A DNA stretch of 64,000 bases, from positions 930,001 through 994,000 of the forward strand of contig LODT01000013.1 in NCBI GenBank assembly GCA_001606155.1. The letters run 5' to 3'. A program made the position numbers and the translations under genes. The DNA is from Tieghemostelium lacteum (lineage: Eukaryota; Evosea; Eumycetozoa; Dictyosteliales; Raperosteliaceae). Shown here in pieces: positions 34,275 through 46,441 of this stretch. How positions within the stretch are numbered: the first letter of the stretch is position 1; every line of letters begins with the position of its first letter. The notes below the pieces were generated by a model. That model made no database searches and was not told the DNA's origin. It worked only from the letters and a program-made list of their open reading frames with translations.

Positions 34275-34533
34275 ATGGACATCAAAGATGACATATTAGA
34301 CACTAGCAATGAAGAAAAGAAACCAATAAACATTTTTATTAAAGTTTTTTTAGGAACTAATTAGAAAATCCCAATATGTACATGGAATGAGTGTAAGTGT
34401 ATTGAATCCTAGAGTCTTTGTAACAGAACTTCGCTCATCAAATACAAAGAACCATGCAAGAGGAATCAACTGTGATTCGCATAGACCAAGTTTAGCAGAC
34501 TCTGAAAGAATCTTTTTTACCAACATTCCATAG
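34275..34533 (+). pseudogene. Short coding-like remnant, unknown family
   Basis: An ATG frame of 28 codons (MDIKDDILDTSNEEKKPINI) runs into a stop. A shifted frame from 34354 gives 59 codons ending in TAG (YVHGMSVSVLNPRVFVTELR, then NTKNHARGINCDSHRPSLAD). The second part is compositionally protein-like and too clean for spacer. No intron with normal length joins the two. Possibly the last exon of a small unrecognised gene, or a remnant with one frame shift. Downstream of the fucosyltransferase on the same strand, but I see no GT10 similarity. Confidence 0.35.
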
Positions 34534-34647
34534 GACTAGATAGGTTATTTTGTATATACAATATAAAGGAATAGATATAAAATTTTTATTTATATTTTAA
34601 AATTGTTTTAAAAAAATATACAAAATTGGTTATATTGAAAATAGAAT

Positions 34648-36663
34648 TTAATCAAGTTCATCAACAGTACCAGATTTCTTTGGTGGTGAACCTCCTCCAG
34701 TTGGCATATCAGTTGGCATACCTCCTGGCATACCACCACCTTGTTGATAGAGTTTAGTCATGATTGGATTAACAATTTCTTCTAATGATTTCATCTTGTG
34801 ATCAAATTCATCCTTTGTAGCAGTTTGATTACCATCAATCCATTTCAATGTGTCATCACAAGCCTTCTCAACAGTTGATTTGTCATCTTCAGATATTTTA
34901 CCCGCAAGTTTCTCATCCTTTATAGAGTTCTTAACTTGGTAGGTATAGTTTTCAAGTTTGTTCTTGGATTCAATAAGATTCTTTTGTTCTTCATCTTGAG
35001 CCTTGTATTTGTCTGCATCTGCAACCATCTTTTCGATTTGCTCCTTTGACAGACGACCTTTATCGTTGGTAATAGTAATCTTTTGTTTGTTACCAGTGGT
35101 CTTATCTTCAGCAGATACATTCAAAATACCATTTGCATCAATATCAAATGTGACTTCAATCTGTGGTACACCTCTAGGAGCTGGTGGAATACCTGAGAGT
35201 TCAAATTTACCTAGTAGATTGTTATCCTTTGTCATAGAACGTTCTCCTTCATAGACTTGAATTAAAACACCTGGTTGATTATCAGAATAGGTAGAGAAAG
35301 TTTGAGATTTCTTGCATGGAATAGTAGTGTTTCTTGGAATCAAACTAGTCATAACACCACCAGCAGTCTCTAAACCTAAAGATAGAGGAGCAACATCAAG
35401 TAGCAACAAATCAGCAACTTTAGCACCACCCTCATTAGACAAAATGGCGGCTTGAACAGCAGCACCATAGGCAACAGCTTCATCAGGATTAATGGATTTA
35501 TTCAATTCCTTTCCATTGAAAAAGTCTTGTAATAATTGTTGAACTTTTGGAATACGAGTACTACCACCAACCAATACAACTTCATGAATTGATTTTTTAT
35601 CCAACTTGGAGTCTCTGAGTACTTTCTCAACTGGATCTATACAACCACGGAACAAGTCAGAATTGAGTTCTTCAAATCTAGCTCTGGTGATAGAGGTATA
35701 GAAATCAATACCCTCAAACAAAGAGTCAATCTCAATAGATGCCTGAGTTGAGGATGACAATGTTCTCTTGGCTCTCTCACAAGCTGTACGAAGTCTTCTG
35801 AGAGCTCTTTGATTTGACATCAAATCCTTCTTATGCTTTCTCTTAAACTCTTCTACAAAATGGTTAACCATACGATTATCAAAATCCTCACCTCCCAAAT
35901 GAGTATCTCCAGCAGTTGCCTTGACTTCAAATACACCATCTTCAATAGTCAACAAGGAAACATCAAAAGTACCACCACCCAAATCAAAAATCAATATATT
36001 CTTCTCACCAGATCCTTTCTTCTCCAAACCATAGGCAATAGCAGCTGCAGTAGGTTCATTAATAATACGTTGAACATTCAATTTAGCAATGGTACCAGCA
36101 TCTTTTGTAGCCTGTCTTTGTGAATCATTAAAATATGCAGGTACAGTAATGACAGCATTTGGAACTGTCTTTCCAAGGTAGGCTTCAGCAGTCTCCTTCA
36201 TCTTAATCAAAACCATTGAACTGATTTCCTCTGGTGAAAATGACTTGGTTTCACCCTTGAACTCTACTTGAATATATGGTTTATCACCTTCTCTCTGAAT
36301 AACTTTAAATGGCCAATGTTTCATATCACTTTGTACAACTGAATCTGAAAACTTACGACCAATAAGTCTTTTAGCATCAAATACAGAATTGGTTGGATTC
36401 ATTGCAACTTGGTTCTTTGCAGCGTCACCAATAAGACGCTCTGTATCTGTAAATGCAACATAAGATGGTGTAGTTCTATTACCTTGATCATTTGCTATAA
36501 TTTCAACTCTATCATTTTGCCAAACACCTATTTTAATTTTTTCTAGTATTAATATTTTATATTCTCTCTTTTTATTTTATTTCCTAATTTTTTAGGTATT
36601 ATAAATAAAATACTTACCAACACATGAATAAGTTGTACCTAAATCAATACCTATAGAAGACAT
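34648..36663 (-). CDS. Cytosolic Hsp70 with variant C-terminus
   Basis: Two exons, 36618-36663 and 34648-36527, give 641 residues, the normal cytosolic Hsp70 length. Exon 1 encodes [15 protein letters not shown] and the splice falls in the next Gly codon (GVWQND). The ATPase domain has [14 protein letters not shown] and [16 protein letters not shown]. The substrate domain has [22 protein letters not shown]-terminal Gly/Met/Pro-rich lid tail (GGGMPGGMP) is typical of cytosolic forms. There is no signal peptide. The last residues are VDELD instead of the expected EEVD, the docking tail for TPR cochaperones such as Hop and CHIP. ATP-driven folding chaperone. The 90 bp intron in codon 16 interrupts the phosphate-1 loop. 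Confidence 0.93.
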
Positions 36664-37214
36664 TTTTCAATTATTAATTTTATAAAATCTATGTATATAT
36701 TTTAGTTTGTATATGTTATAATTTGTTATTATTAGGAAAACAGAGTTTCTAATACAACTTCAAATTTAATAAAAAAGTGTAAATTGTTCTTCAAATTAAA
36801 AAATTTTTTTTTTTTTATATTAAAAATGGCAAATTTTCATCGGAATTTAGCTTTATTTTCAATTATTTCCTGTTTGGGATTCAATAATTTTTAGATGAAA
36901 TCTGAACATAATTTTTTTAATTATAAGTTGTAATTCTACCCTTTCTAAAAAAGTAAACATTTTCAAATCAATCTAATAATAGTGAATCTTAAAATTTTGT
37001 GTTCAACAAGACTTAGCTTGAACCACATAAAATTAGATTAATCATTTAGTGCCATTCTAATAAAGTTAGCAGCACTCTCAATGAATAACATTAAAAACCT
37101 TTTTTGATTTCAACACACATTCTTCATTTTTTTTTTATTGTTTTTTTAATTTATTATTATTAATTTATTCAACATCAACCTTCAATATATATTTATAGAT
37201 AAGAAAAAAATTAT
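36664..37214. promoter_or_regulatory. Divergent promoter region, Hsp70 / membrane RING gene
   Basis: 551 bp, AT-rich, divergent. I looked for heat-shock elements (inverted GAAnnTTC) and saw no convincing array. T-runs at 36797-36812 and 37129-37147. Confidence 0.4.
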
Positions 37215-38499
37215 ATGAATAGATTTATAATATATCAACTATTTCTATTTTTAATTTTAATAAATTTTATAAAATCAGAAAACTATGATTCCTCAGAAGA
37301 TTCAAATATAAATTATTACACATTATGCGCAAGTTCATTTATATTAGACAACTATCAATATGATTTAACATATTTTCAAGAGTAATATAGACTGTCAATA
37401 TAGAAAAATATAGAAAACTTATAGTTTTGTTAACATTTTTATTTTTTTTTTAATATAAATTAAATAATGGAACAGTCAACTACTAGAGTATCATGAAAAC
37501 TATAAAAATGATACATTTTTTATTGAGTTTTGTTCATCTAGTAACAGTAATAGCAATGATAATTTAGAAGGAGGTTGTAAGATGTCTGAGGGTGACGATT
37601 CAGTTTGTTTACAGACACAGAGTGGATCAGCAAAGCATTTAGGATTTTCATCTACATTAAGAGTGGTTTCAGATGGTACTGCTGGTTTGATTCTTAATTA
37701 TATAGGTGACCAATGTTATAGTAGTAGTAGTAGTAGATTTGGAATAGCTGGTACTGGTAAACATCCAGTAACATCAGGATCAAGTAAACCACCTGATATG
37801 GAGAGTTCAACATCTGTAGATGGTGATACATATTATTACAATACCACAGTTAGTATTATATGTGACCCTATAGAGAGTGCTAAAATCATAACAGCTTCAT
37901 TTAATGATCAATGTCAACTATCTATAATCATCAAATCACATTATGTGTGTGGTACTTATCAAGAACCCTCACATGGTGTATTCTCATTTATTGAGATTTG
38001 TGTTATCCTATTAGCATCTATTCTAGGTCTTATTCTATTCATTGGTTTAGTCTATTGTTTCAGAAATAGAATAAAGAAATACTGTTGTTGCTGTTTTGCA
38101 TCAAGACCTCACCATGACTATATACCAATTAACCAAGCTCCACCAATTCAAAATATCAATTTAAATGACAATATAAATCAAAATAACAACCTTGTAAATA
38201 ATCAAAATGTAAATAATCAAAATATAAATAATAATAACATTCAAAATAATAATAATAGTAATAATAATAGTTCAAAAGCAATATTTTATAATCACGAAAT
38301 ATTGCAAGGTCAAACTCCAAGTACAAAAAATTCACAATGTGTCATTTGTTGGGAAAATAATATAAATACGGTAATACTCAACTGTGGACATGCAATTCTG
38401 TGTATGAATTGTACACATCGAGTAAAAGATTGTCCAATTTGCAGACAACCTCTCTCAAAAATTGTTCAAGTTTATCATATATCTCCATATGATGACTGA
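37215..38499 (+). CDS. Single-pass membrane protein: lumenal MRH-like domain, TM helix, cytosolic RING
   Basis: Two exons, 37215-37381 and 37476-38499 (phase-consistent), give 396 residues. Signal peptide in the first 22 residues (MNRFIIYQLFLFLILINFIK). The ectodomain (about 25-222) has well-spaced cysteines and motifs such as EGDDSVCLQTQSGSAKHLGF and GTAGLILNYIGDQC, recalling mannose-6-phosphate-receptor-homology or Atg27-like domains. A TM helix (about 227-250) is followed by CCCC (palmitoylation candidates) and an Asn-rich linker. The C3HC4 RING is at about 344-385 (CVICWENN...CGHAILCMNC...CPIC). Probably a membrane-bound E3 ligase of the endolysosomal system. The MRH assignment is by pattern and needs confirmation; the RING is clear. 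Confidence 0.75.
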
Positions 38500-38641
38500 T
38501 AAACTAATAATCACAAAAATGAAGATTTGGATATAAATATAATACTTTTGTATAAATTGTTGAACTCATTTCTCTAATTTTTTTAATTTTTTTTCATTTT
38601 TACTATTACTTTTTTAATTTTGAGGTGTGTTGAATGAATGA

Positions 38642-39071
38642 ATGACATCAATATCCACTTTAAATAATATCGAAGAAAAAGTAATAGAAGCTATTAATAC
38701 TGCTTCTTTGTCTTTTAATGAACTAGCACAATCACTGGATGTTCAAGAATCAAAGGAACATTTAGTGAAATTTCAAGGATTATCAGATAAATTTTTTACC
38801 ATTGTTGAGGTAGATAAATAGAGCATACATTAATGATATTATTATTAGAGATATTAACCATCAAGTTTAATCCACCTTATAGAAAGATATACATAAAAGA
38901 TTAATAGATGTTATTGATTCAATGACAGATGTAGCAGTATTTGATCACTCAAGTTATCTAAAAAAAACAGAATTAGAAGTCTCACATAATCTCACTGGTA
39001 TCATTCTATCTCATTTGGTTGATTTGGAAAATGTGTTCTCTGATTTAGATAGCATTAATAGTAATAAGTAA
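38642..39071 (+). CDS. med11: Probable Mediator subunit Med11
   Basis: Two exons, 38642-38809 and 38883-39071 (GTAGAT donor, phase 0), give 118 residues; human MED11 is 117. The protein is all helical: LNNIEEKVIEAINTASLSFN, KFQGLSDKFFTIVEKDIHKR and a C-terminal helix ending VDLENVFSDL. The opening L..IE..I..A...L.EL pattern and size fit Med11, which pairs with Med22 in the Mediator head and contacts TFIIH. Small helical subunits are hard to tell apart by eye, so Med22-like or another four-helix protein remains possible. Two upstream ATGs (38634, 38638) lead to short frames and stops, so the 38642 start is favoured. Confidence 0.6.
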
Positions 39072-39207
39072 ATGAAATTGTAAATAGTTTAAATATAGAT
39101 TCTATTATGTAGGTGGTAGGGAAGAGAGGAAATGTTTTTTTATTTAAATTAGAAGATTAGATAGTATTTAGTTTAAATAATATAATATATATATGTTGTG
39201 TTTGTAT

Positions 39208-42200
39208 TTATAGCAGTGATGAATCCTCTTCATCATCATTTACAAGGCCAGAAATATCATCAGTTAACAGATCCTGAGCTTGATTATTTTTCATATTGAT
39301 TTGTCTCTGGTGTCTCAAAAATTCTTTGTTTTGATCCAATTGTTGTTGTAATAGATTTCTTCTTCTAACATCATCTGTGGTACTACTTTGTGATCTTCTG
39401 TGACCTCTTGGTTTTAGTGCGGGTGGTGGTGCAAATGTTGGTTGTTTACTATTAGTTTGTTGTTGTGGTTGTGGTTGTGGTTGTTGTGAAGGTTGTTGTT
39501 GAGGTGGATATGGATTAGGAGTTCCATGACCACTAGTACTAGGATTAGGTGTACCACCACCTAGATTAGTAGTATCAAATGGATTGTATGAGGAATTCAA
39601 AGACTGTGGTGGAGTAAATAGATTATTATAACTGTTATTCAATGATGTTGTATGTGAAATGGATTGAGGTTGTGGAAATAGGAATTTTGGAGCATTACCA
39701 TTACTATTGTTATTTATACTCTGTGGTGGTACGTTACCATTAGTATTCTGTTGTTGATAAACCTGTTGATTGATATCAATGGTGTTTTGGACATTGGAAT
39801 GCGAGTGACCAAGACGACCTAAAGAAGGAGATAATGGAGGTGATGCTGTAGGTGTCAATATTAATGTATACAATCTAGCATCTTCCAGTGATGCTGAATG
39901 TGGAAATCTCAATGGAAGTCCTTTAATAGCTCTAACTGGTGGTGATATAGTAGATTGTACCACACTCTGATGGCCATTTACATTAGTTGTCACTACAACT
40001 GGTGATGTACTAACACCTAATGGATTGCCTGCTGTTGTAGAAGGCTCAAAGAAATTATCATTACTATTACTGTTACTAAAAGGGTTAAATGAAGGTTCCA
40101 TATTATTCGTATTACTAAATGGATTAGTGGAATCTGTGTTTGGTATTGCCTGTTGTTGTTGCTGTTGTTTGATATTAAATTGTGGTGGATTATTGGCAAG
40201 TGTTGGGAAAAATTGGTCAGAGAATATAGGTGTCATATAGAGTTTAGAGTATTGGTCTCTTAGATGTTGATGAGTAGTTTGAAACTTCAATATTGAATTT
40301 TGGAATTTAAAATCCAAATCTGGTAAATTCAATTGTGAGAGTGTCTCCAAACAAGCACTTATAAAACAATAAATCGAATAGGATACACTATTAAGAATAT
40401 TTACAGAGTGTACCAACAGTGATATTGGTAGTGGTTGTATTGGTTCTGGACTACTACCTGCATTATTACTATTAGCACTGTTATTACTATATTCAATGAT
40501 GGAGTTGGAAACTAATAGTATCTGTTCCAATATCTCAATTAACATGCTAATTGTAGTAATAGAAATTGGTGTTTGGAATGTACTATTAGACTGCTGCTGT
40601 TGTATATCATAGGAATCTGGTAATCCCCATTTCATTTCATTAAATGAAAATGTACCATCAATAATTGGATATCTAGTATAGAATAACACCAATTTATGTA
40701 GTAATAGTGAATAGTTGGATAAAAGTTCACCTAGTATTGAGTCTTTAATTTTAGTAATATTAGTATATATAATATATAGTATAGGTTCTTATTTTACTAA
40801 ATTACATACATTTATCTTTTTGTTTCAACCAACCTAAATGTAAATTATAAAATAAATCTTTATTATCAAATGCATCTGATCTGAATGCCAAGGTACCTTC
40901 ACTCAATAGCATTTGAATTAAAAGCAGTGATTTAAAACATATTAATGGTTCTCTAAGTGTTTTCTTTATAATAACACTCATTATACCTTTAGTAGGTCTA
41001 TAAATATTTGTATAAGTTTTTAATTCTATAGAAATTCATTTGAATTAGTATGAAATGGGGTAGGGGTACATTGTTTACAGTCTGTATTATAATACACATA
41101 CTTGATATTAAAGAAGCATCAAAAGAATTCTCATTTGTATTAATTACAGAATTAATGAGAAATGAAACTTCTTCAATGAAATTGGTGTTGGTGTTATCTT
41201 GTTGTTGTTGGGTAGAGTCATCAAGTGATAATGGATTTTCATTTTTATGACTACTTGGAAGTGGAATACCAAAGAGTGATGGTGTTGTAGAAGATGGTGT
41301 GTTGGCTGTAGATGCATTTCTTCTTTTGGTTTGAGTTGGTGGTGAATGAGGTGAAAATGTTGGTTGTTGTGTTGTTGATTGTGATCTATCACTTCTAGAT
41401 AAACTAGGTGAAAGATTACTAGTGTCATCAGTTGTATTTACTGTTGTGGTAGTTGAGGTGTTATTTTGAGTTGTAGCTGTTGTTGTTGGTGGTCCTAAAC
41501 TTGAACTTAAACCTAAACCTAGACTTTGGTTATTCATTTTGGTTGGTATTTGGGGTAAAGGTTTAGGTGGTGGTGTGGGTGATGATAGTATATTGGATTT
41601 ATATTTTGGATAAAGTGGAGGAGAGTTTACACCTTTTAGAAGTGCATGAACTTGATTAGTGATTTCAAAGATATTTGGTCTTTGATTAGGGTCAGGGTTC
41701 AACATGATTCGTATAAGGTTTACCAAATCATTAGAATAGTTTGGATGGTTACCTGGTGGTGGTAATTGATAGTTACAATTGAGTATACCTAAACTACCAG
41801 AATCTTCAAAAGGTGTAGTGTAATAGAGAAGCTTATATAAAAGACAACCTAATGCCCATATATCAATCTTCTCATTGATAAGTGAACAACGATAGAGATC
41901 GACGATCTCAGGAGCACGATATTGAAGTGTTGTATTCTTTGAGATATCGTCTTCAGCTCTCTGCATATCTTGTTTACCTTTGATATTGTAAATCTCTTCT
42001 GTAGCACTTCCAAAGTCACATAGTTTATATAAACCACTATCTTCATCCAAAAGTACATTCTCCACCTTCAAATCCCTATGAATAATCAATGGTGTCTGAG
42101 AATGCATAAAAGCAACCGACTCACAAATTTCACTGAATATCCTCAATATCTCTTGATCGCTAAACCTGTTCATTTGTCTCTTTTGCATAATCTCCACTAA

Positions 42201-42610
42201 ATGTCCACCACTACAATATTCCATCAATATAAATATCTCAGATTCCTTATCCTTATCCTTATCCTTCTTATTATGACTACTAGTCTTTGTATAATCAATA
42301 TATTTCACAATATTCCTGTGTTTTGATAATTTTTGCTATAATCATATTCAAAATCAATATATCCAATAATCAATATAACTTTAGTCACTGACACACATTC
42401 CAATTTAAAACAACATACCATTATATTGATTTCATTCTTTACCTTTGCCAATTCATCATTGTCTCTTATTAATATTCTCTTTAGTGCATAGAGTTTGGAA
42501 TTGGAGTCTTTCACTAGGTATACATATGAAAATCCACCTTCTGCAATTTGTTTGACAAAATGTAAATGATAAGACCCAAGTTTTAAGGTCTTCCCTTGAT
42601 GATTACCCAT
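39208..42610 (-). CDS. NAK-family protein kinase fused to an ANTH-like domain with NPF motifs
   Basis: Four exons, 42419-42610, 41102-42335, 40810-41025 and 39208-40742, give about 1058 residues, phases consistent. The kinase (about 10-290) has QIAEGGFSYVYLV, YALKRI, IIHRDLKVENVLL, LCDFGSATE and YRAPEIVDL, the AAK1/BIKE/GAK pattern. A Pro/Ser/Thr linker follows. Residues about 450-710 are helical (KTLREPLICFKSLLLIQMLL, LLHKLVLFYTRYPIIDG) and read like the AP180 N-terminal homology fold that binds PIP2 and clathrin cages. The tail has three NPF motifs (EH-domain ligands), Gln/Pro tracts and an acidic dileucine end (DDISGLVNDDEEDSSLL). NAK kinases phosphorylate AP-2 mu and regulate clathrin coats. 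The single chain may combine kinase and adaptor roles. Confidence 0.8.
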
Positions 42611-43376
42611 CTAATGTCAATTGTGTTGTGTAAAAAAATTAAATTAAAAAAAAAAAAAAGGGCATTCTTTTCATAAAACAAACTTGGAATTACTTTCTTC
42701 AATGCGAATTTCAAAATTATTTAAAAATTATAATTTTACTAATTTATTTAACAATAATTATATGATAAAGTGTCTTATAATATATATTTATATTAATCAA
42801 ATATAATAGTAGTGTTCAAATCCTTTTTTATTATTTGAACAAATTTTCAAAAATTTGGATTAAATAGAATTTTAGATGCTTAGATTTCGAATAAAAGAAA
42901 TCATTTTTTACAAACTATTTATAATTTCAAGTCTATACATATTTAAAAACTTTTAATTATTCTTTTACCCTTTACCTAAATTATTGAGTTTGTAGTTATT
43001 AACCACTTGAACTCCCTAGTTTATAATAAAATTATTTTTTTTGTTTTTTGTAATTTTTTTTCAAGTTGAATTAGTAATATTCAGTTATCATATATACTAA
43101 TTAAATAATATTTAAAAATTTTTTTTTTAATTTTTTTTACCACTCTTAAATTAATTCATTTAGACTAAATTTTAAATTATATTTACACATTTTAACACAT
43201 TACAAAGAATCCCTTTATTTTTAAAACATTTATAACGAGGATTTCACCAAACTTTTTATTTATTTAATCAATAATAACAATAAGATAGTAAAGACATATT
43301 TATATATATTACTATCAATTATAATACATATAAACTATAAAACTATATAGATAATTATAAAAAACAAAACGCCAAA
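42611..43376. promoter_or_regulatory. Divergent promoter region, NAK-ANTH kinase / VAMP
   Basis: 766 bp of nearly pure A/T sequence with long T runs (43037-43054, 43118-43138). No open frame, RNA gene or repeat family seen. Holds both promoters. Confidence 0.4.
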
Positions 43377-43742
43377 ATGCAACAACCAAGGTTAGTAGTA
43401 AAACTATAAATAGGATAAAGATGTATTGATATTAATATTACTCGTTTAATATGTTGTTATAATAGTAAAATACAACAAACCCAATCCCAAGTAAATGAGG
43501 TAACAGGTATAATGAATCAAACTATAGGTACAATGTTGGATAATCAAGTTAAAGTTTCTGAATTACAAGAGAAATCAGAGAATATGAAACAAGGTGCACA
43601 CAACTTTAAAAAGAAGACAAGTGAAGTCAAGAGATTAATGTGGTGCAGAAACTTTAAATTGACATTAATCATTGTAGCAGTGGTACTTTTATTATTGGCA
43701 GTCATTATCATTCCAATTGCTGTCAAATTTGCCAAAAAATAA
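43377..43742 (+). CDS. Synaptobrevin/VAMP-like SNARE with Asn at the zero layer
   Basis: Two exons, 43377-43390 (14 bp) and 43466-43742, give 96 residues. The SNARE motif aligns without gaps to VAMP2: IQQTQSQVNEVTGIMNQTIG against LQQTQAQVDEVVDIMRVNVD. A Lys/Arg/Trp linker (SEVKRLMWCRNFK) and a C-terminal TM helix (about 70-90, LTLIIVAVVLLLLAVIIIPI) follow; the end is KFAKK. It lacks a longin domain. The central layer residue that is Arg in R-SNAREs is Asn22 here. It drives membrane fusion as a v-SNARE; the organelle cannot be told. The splice AG|T restores Ser5 and the QQTQ region. Confidence 0.9.
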
Positions 43743-43890
43743 ATTCAACATTTGATATTTATGTACATATAATAGTATTTTCTCCTCCTCAACACCACCC
43801 ATAGAAAAAAAAAAGATATCCTCACACAACACACTCTCTTTTTTTTCCTCCTTTTCCTCTTCTTTTATTTTGGTATGACTCTTAGAAAAC

Positions 43891-46441
43891 TTAAACTCTA
43901 AGAGACAGCAAAAATGTATTATTATTTTCTTGAAGAGATTTAACAGTATCATTTATGGTTAATGAACTGGTTTGGCGAAGTAACAATGATTTAAATTTAG
44001 AAGCATATACATTTCTATTGTCTATTTGATTCAGGTTATTGTATATCAAACTCTTTAGATAATAGATCTCCAGTAGATACTCACAAGATGAGATTTTCAT
44101 AGATAAATCTTCAGATATCGATAATTTATCTAGAGATTGAGTTAGAGAGTTCTTGTGTATCATTATACATTTTGACCATAACATATACAATTGAATTTGC
44201 AGTAGACTATGCTTATTAGATAGTATAAACGACAGGGTTTGATGAATTAGGTCCAGTGTCTTTTCATATTGACATTGTTGGAAATGGCATTGGCCTAGTA
44301 GGAGGTTGGATTGCGCGATAGATAGGTGAGATTGGTAGTCACTTGATAGTGATAATGCATTCAATGTGTATGGTAATGACATGTAGAGATGGTATCTTGT
44401 ACCTGTTGTCTTTGTATACAGGTTAGACAGTAACAAATGATATGGAATACATTCCCTTTCCATTCCATAATCTTTGCATAGGTTTATACAATCACAGAGA
44501 TATTTGTAGGCCTTTTCATACATTTTTCTTTGTAGATAATATTGTGAGATACAGTGTCTACTACAAAGTATTTGGTACCATTGTGTATCCAATGGTTGAC
44601 ATTTGGCACCTAATGCAATCATCTGTTCAATTACCAACTCCATAGTACTGCTTGTGTCATTCAATGACACATTTTGATTTAAAAGTGTCTGGTAGATTAA
44701 CAGTAACATTGCAAATGATAGATCTGTACTAACAGTTTGGTGATACTGATTCTCATTAATTGCATTCACCAGTACTTGTAAACTACCTTTATAATCACCT
44801 TGAGTTGCGTATATAGATGCAAGTCTGCAATAAGACTGCAATGCAGTTTCAGTTCGTTGTTGTTTATGTGGTTGTTGATATTGATGATCATCTCTTATAA
44901 AGTTATTTAGAGACAATGAATTGGTACTGAGGATATTAGAGGATGCGTATAGCGGTAGTGAACTGTTGACTTTTTTATTCTGTGAGAATGCTGTTGAAGA
45001 GCTACCTTTAAGAACACTGTTATCATTGTTATTGTTAATTGGAGTATTATACTTTAATGTCAATTCAATAAAATACTGAGAGAGGGAATAGTTGCCTAAC
45101 AACTCCCAAATATTAGACTGTAGTAAATGGTTATTATTCAGTATAGATTCGTCTTTTAAATTCGATTGCTGAATTGGTTGAAATATATCGGACCACATCT
45201 GAGATTTTTCAGATTTGGTGTGTTGAAAGTGATATTTTGAGAGAGTGCTATGGTTGAGGGATGACAATGCGTCCATCTCCAACTGTTGTGATCGTACTAG
45301 ATTCTTTCGTAATAGATCTTCATGACGATGTGATAGTAGAAGGTATTCTAAAAGATCAGTGTTTTCTAAGGTTTTGTAGACTGATAAATCAAGGAATTTC
45401 ATTAACCAATGCTCAGAAAGTGCCAAACAAGTATGATCTGACCTCTCTTGTGCTATTCTAATGGTTTCACGTAATGCCAAATAAGCCTCTTCATAATGTC
45501 CAAAATGGAAATGAACTTTTACTAAATTCAATACGGCATAAGGTAACATCATATTGGCACTATTTAACGATCCTACAGATTCAAGAATCATTGAACCATT
45601 ACTATTACAATAGTCAAAGTATCTATGTACCTCTTCTATAGACTGTTCGTAATCATAGTGACTACAATGATACAATAACGACAGTAAATGAATTTTACTA
45701 ACTTGTGGTAACAAGTTCTTTAGTTGATCAATTTCCACCTGAATCTCAAGTGGAGAGACTCTACCTGTCATACCATTGATCTTTAGTATCTCTTCGTAAA
45801 TGTATCTTTCCTCATCTTGAGGTGACAAAAAAGTGTTCCTAAACTCGATTCGTGGTGTTGAATCACCATCTGAACAATCCATTGTGTATTGGTCGCAGTC
45901 TCTATAGTATTGGTTGAGATATTCACTCATTTGATCAAAGAGTTTAATCAAACCATCAAAGAGTGTGGATTTGAAATTCAAAAGAACCTTTTTGACAAAC
46001 AGACCTAGTATACTCCTACTATCTAATTGATGTGTACCATTTTGCTGTTGTTGTACTATTCCACTATCTTGACCAATGACAAACAAATCATCTAAAGATG
46101 TCATAAAATGATGTAGTTCATCTACACTTTCAAAACTAATCTGTTTAATAAATTCATTTTCTAAAAATAATTGATTATTCATTGATTTACCAATATCATT
46201 TATTAATTCAAATAATGATATTTCATTATAATCATCTATTCTCTTTTATAATAATGATAACCTATATCAGTATAAAGCCAAACATATTTTATAAAGAAAA
46301 TCTTTTATATACCTTTATATATTTTATTAATAAAAGTGATAAAGTTTGCCTTTGAATATAATTAATATTACCAGTGAGGTAATATTCAATGAATGAAGAT
46401 ATTGTTATTTTATGTGGTGTTAATCTATATTTAATATCCAT
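43891..46441 (-). CDS. anapc5: Anaphase-promoting complex subunit 5 (Apc5)
   Basis: Two exons, 46313-46441 and 43891-46242, give 826 residues (human 755). Exon 1 encodes MDIKYRLTPHKITISSFIEY, matching the Apc5 start (TPYKI). The family signature AVLNLVKVHFHFGHYEEAYL, then AIRIAQER-type text with DHTCLALSEHWL, lies at about 225-270. The rest is TPR-like helical repeats with an Asn/Ser insert (about 400-440). Apc5 is a scaffold in the APC/C platform that holds Apc4 and Apc1. An internal ATG at 46182 is rejected because the conserved frame extends upstream across an 70 bp intron. Shares a 99 bp divergent promoter with nse1. Confidence 0.92.

Noticed and set aside
34648-34660. ER retention signal at the Hsp70 C-terminus
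   Set aside because: DELD is not terminal KDEL/HDEL, and the protein has no signal peptide and a cytosolic-type tail.
46180-46182. ATG at 46182 as the start of Apc5
   Set aside because: Conserved Apc5 N-terminal sequence lies upstream and splices in frame.
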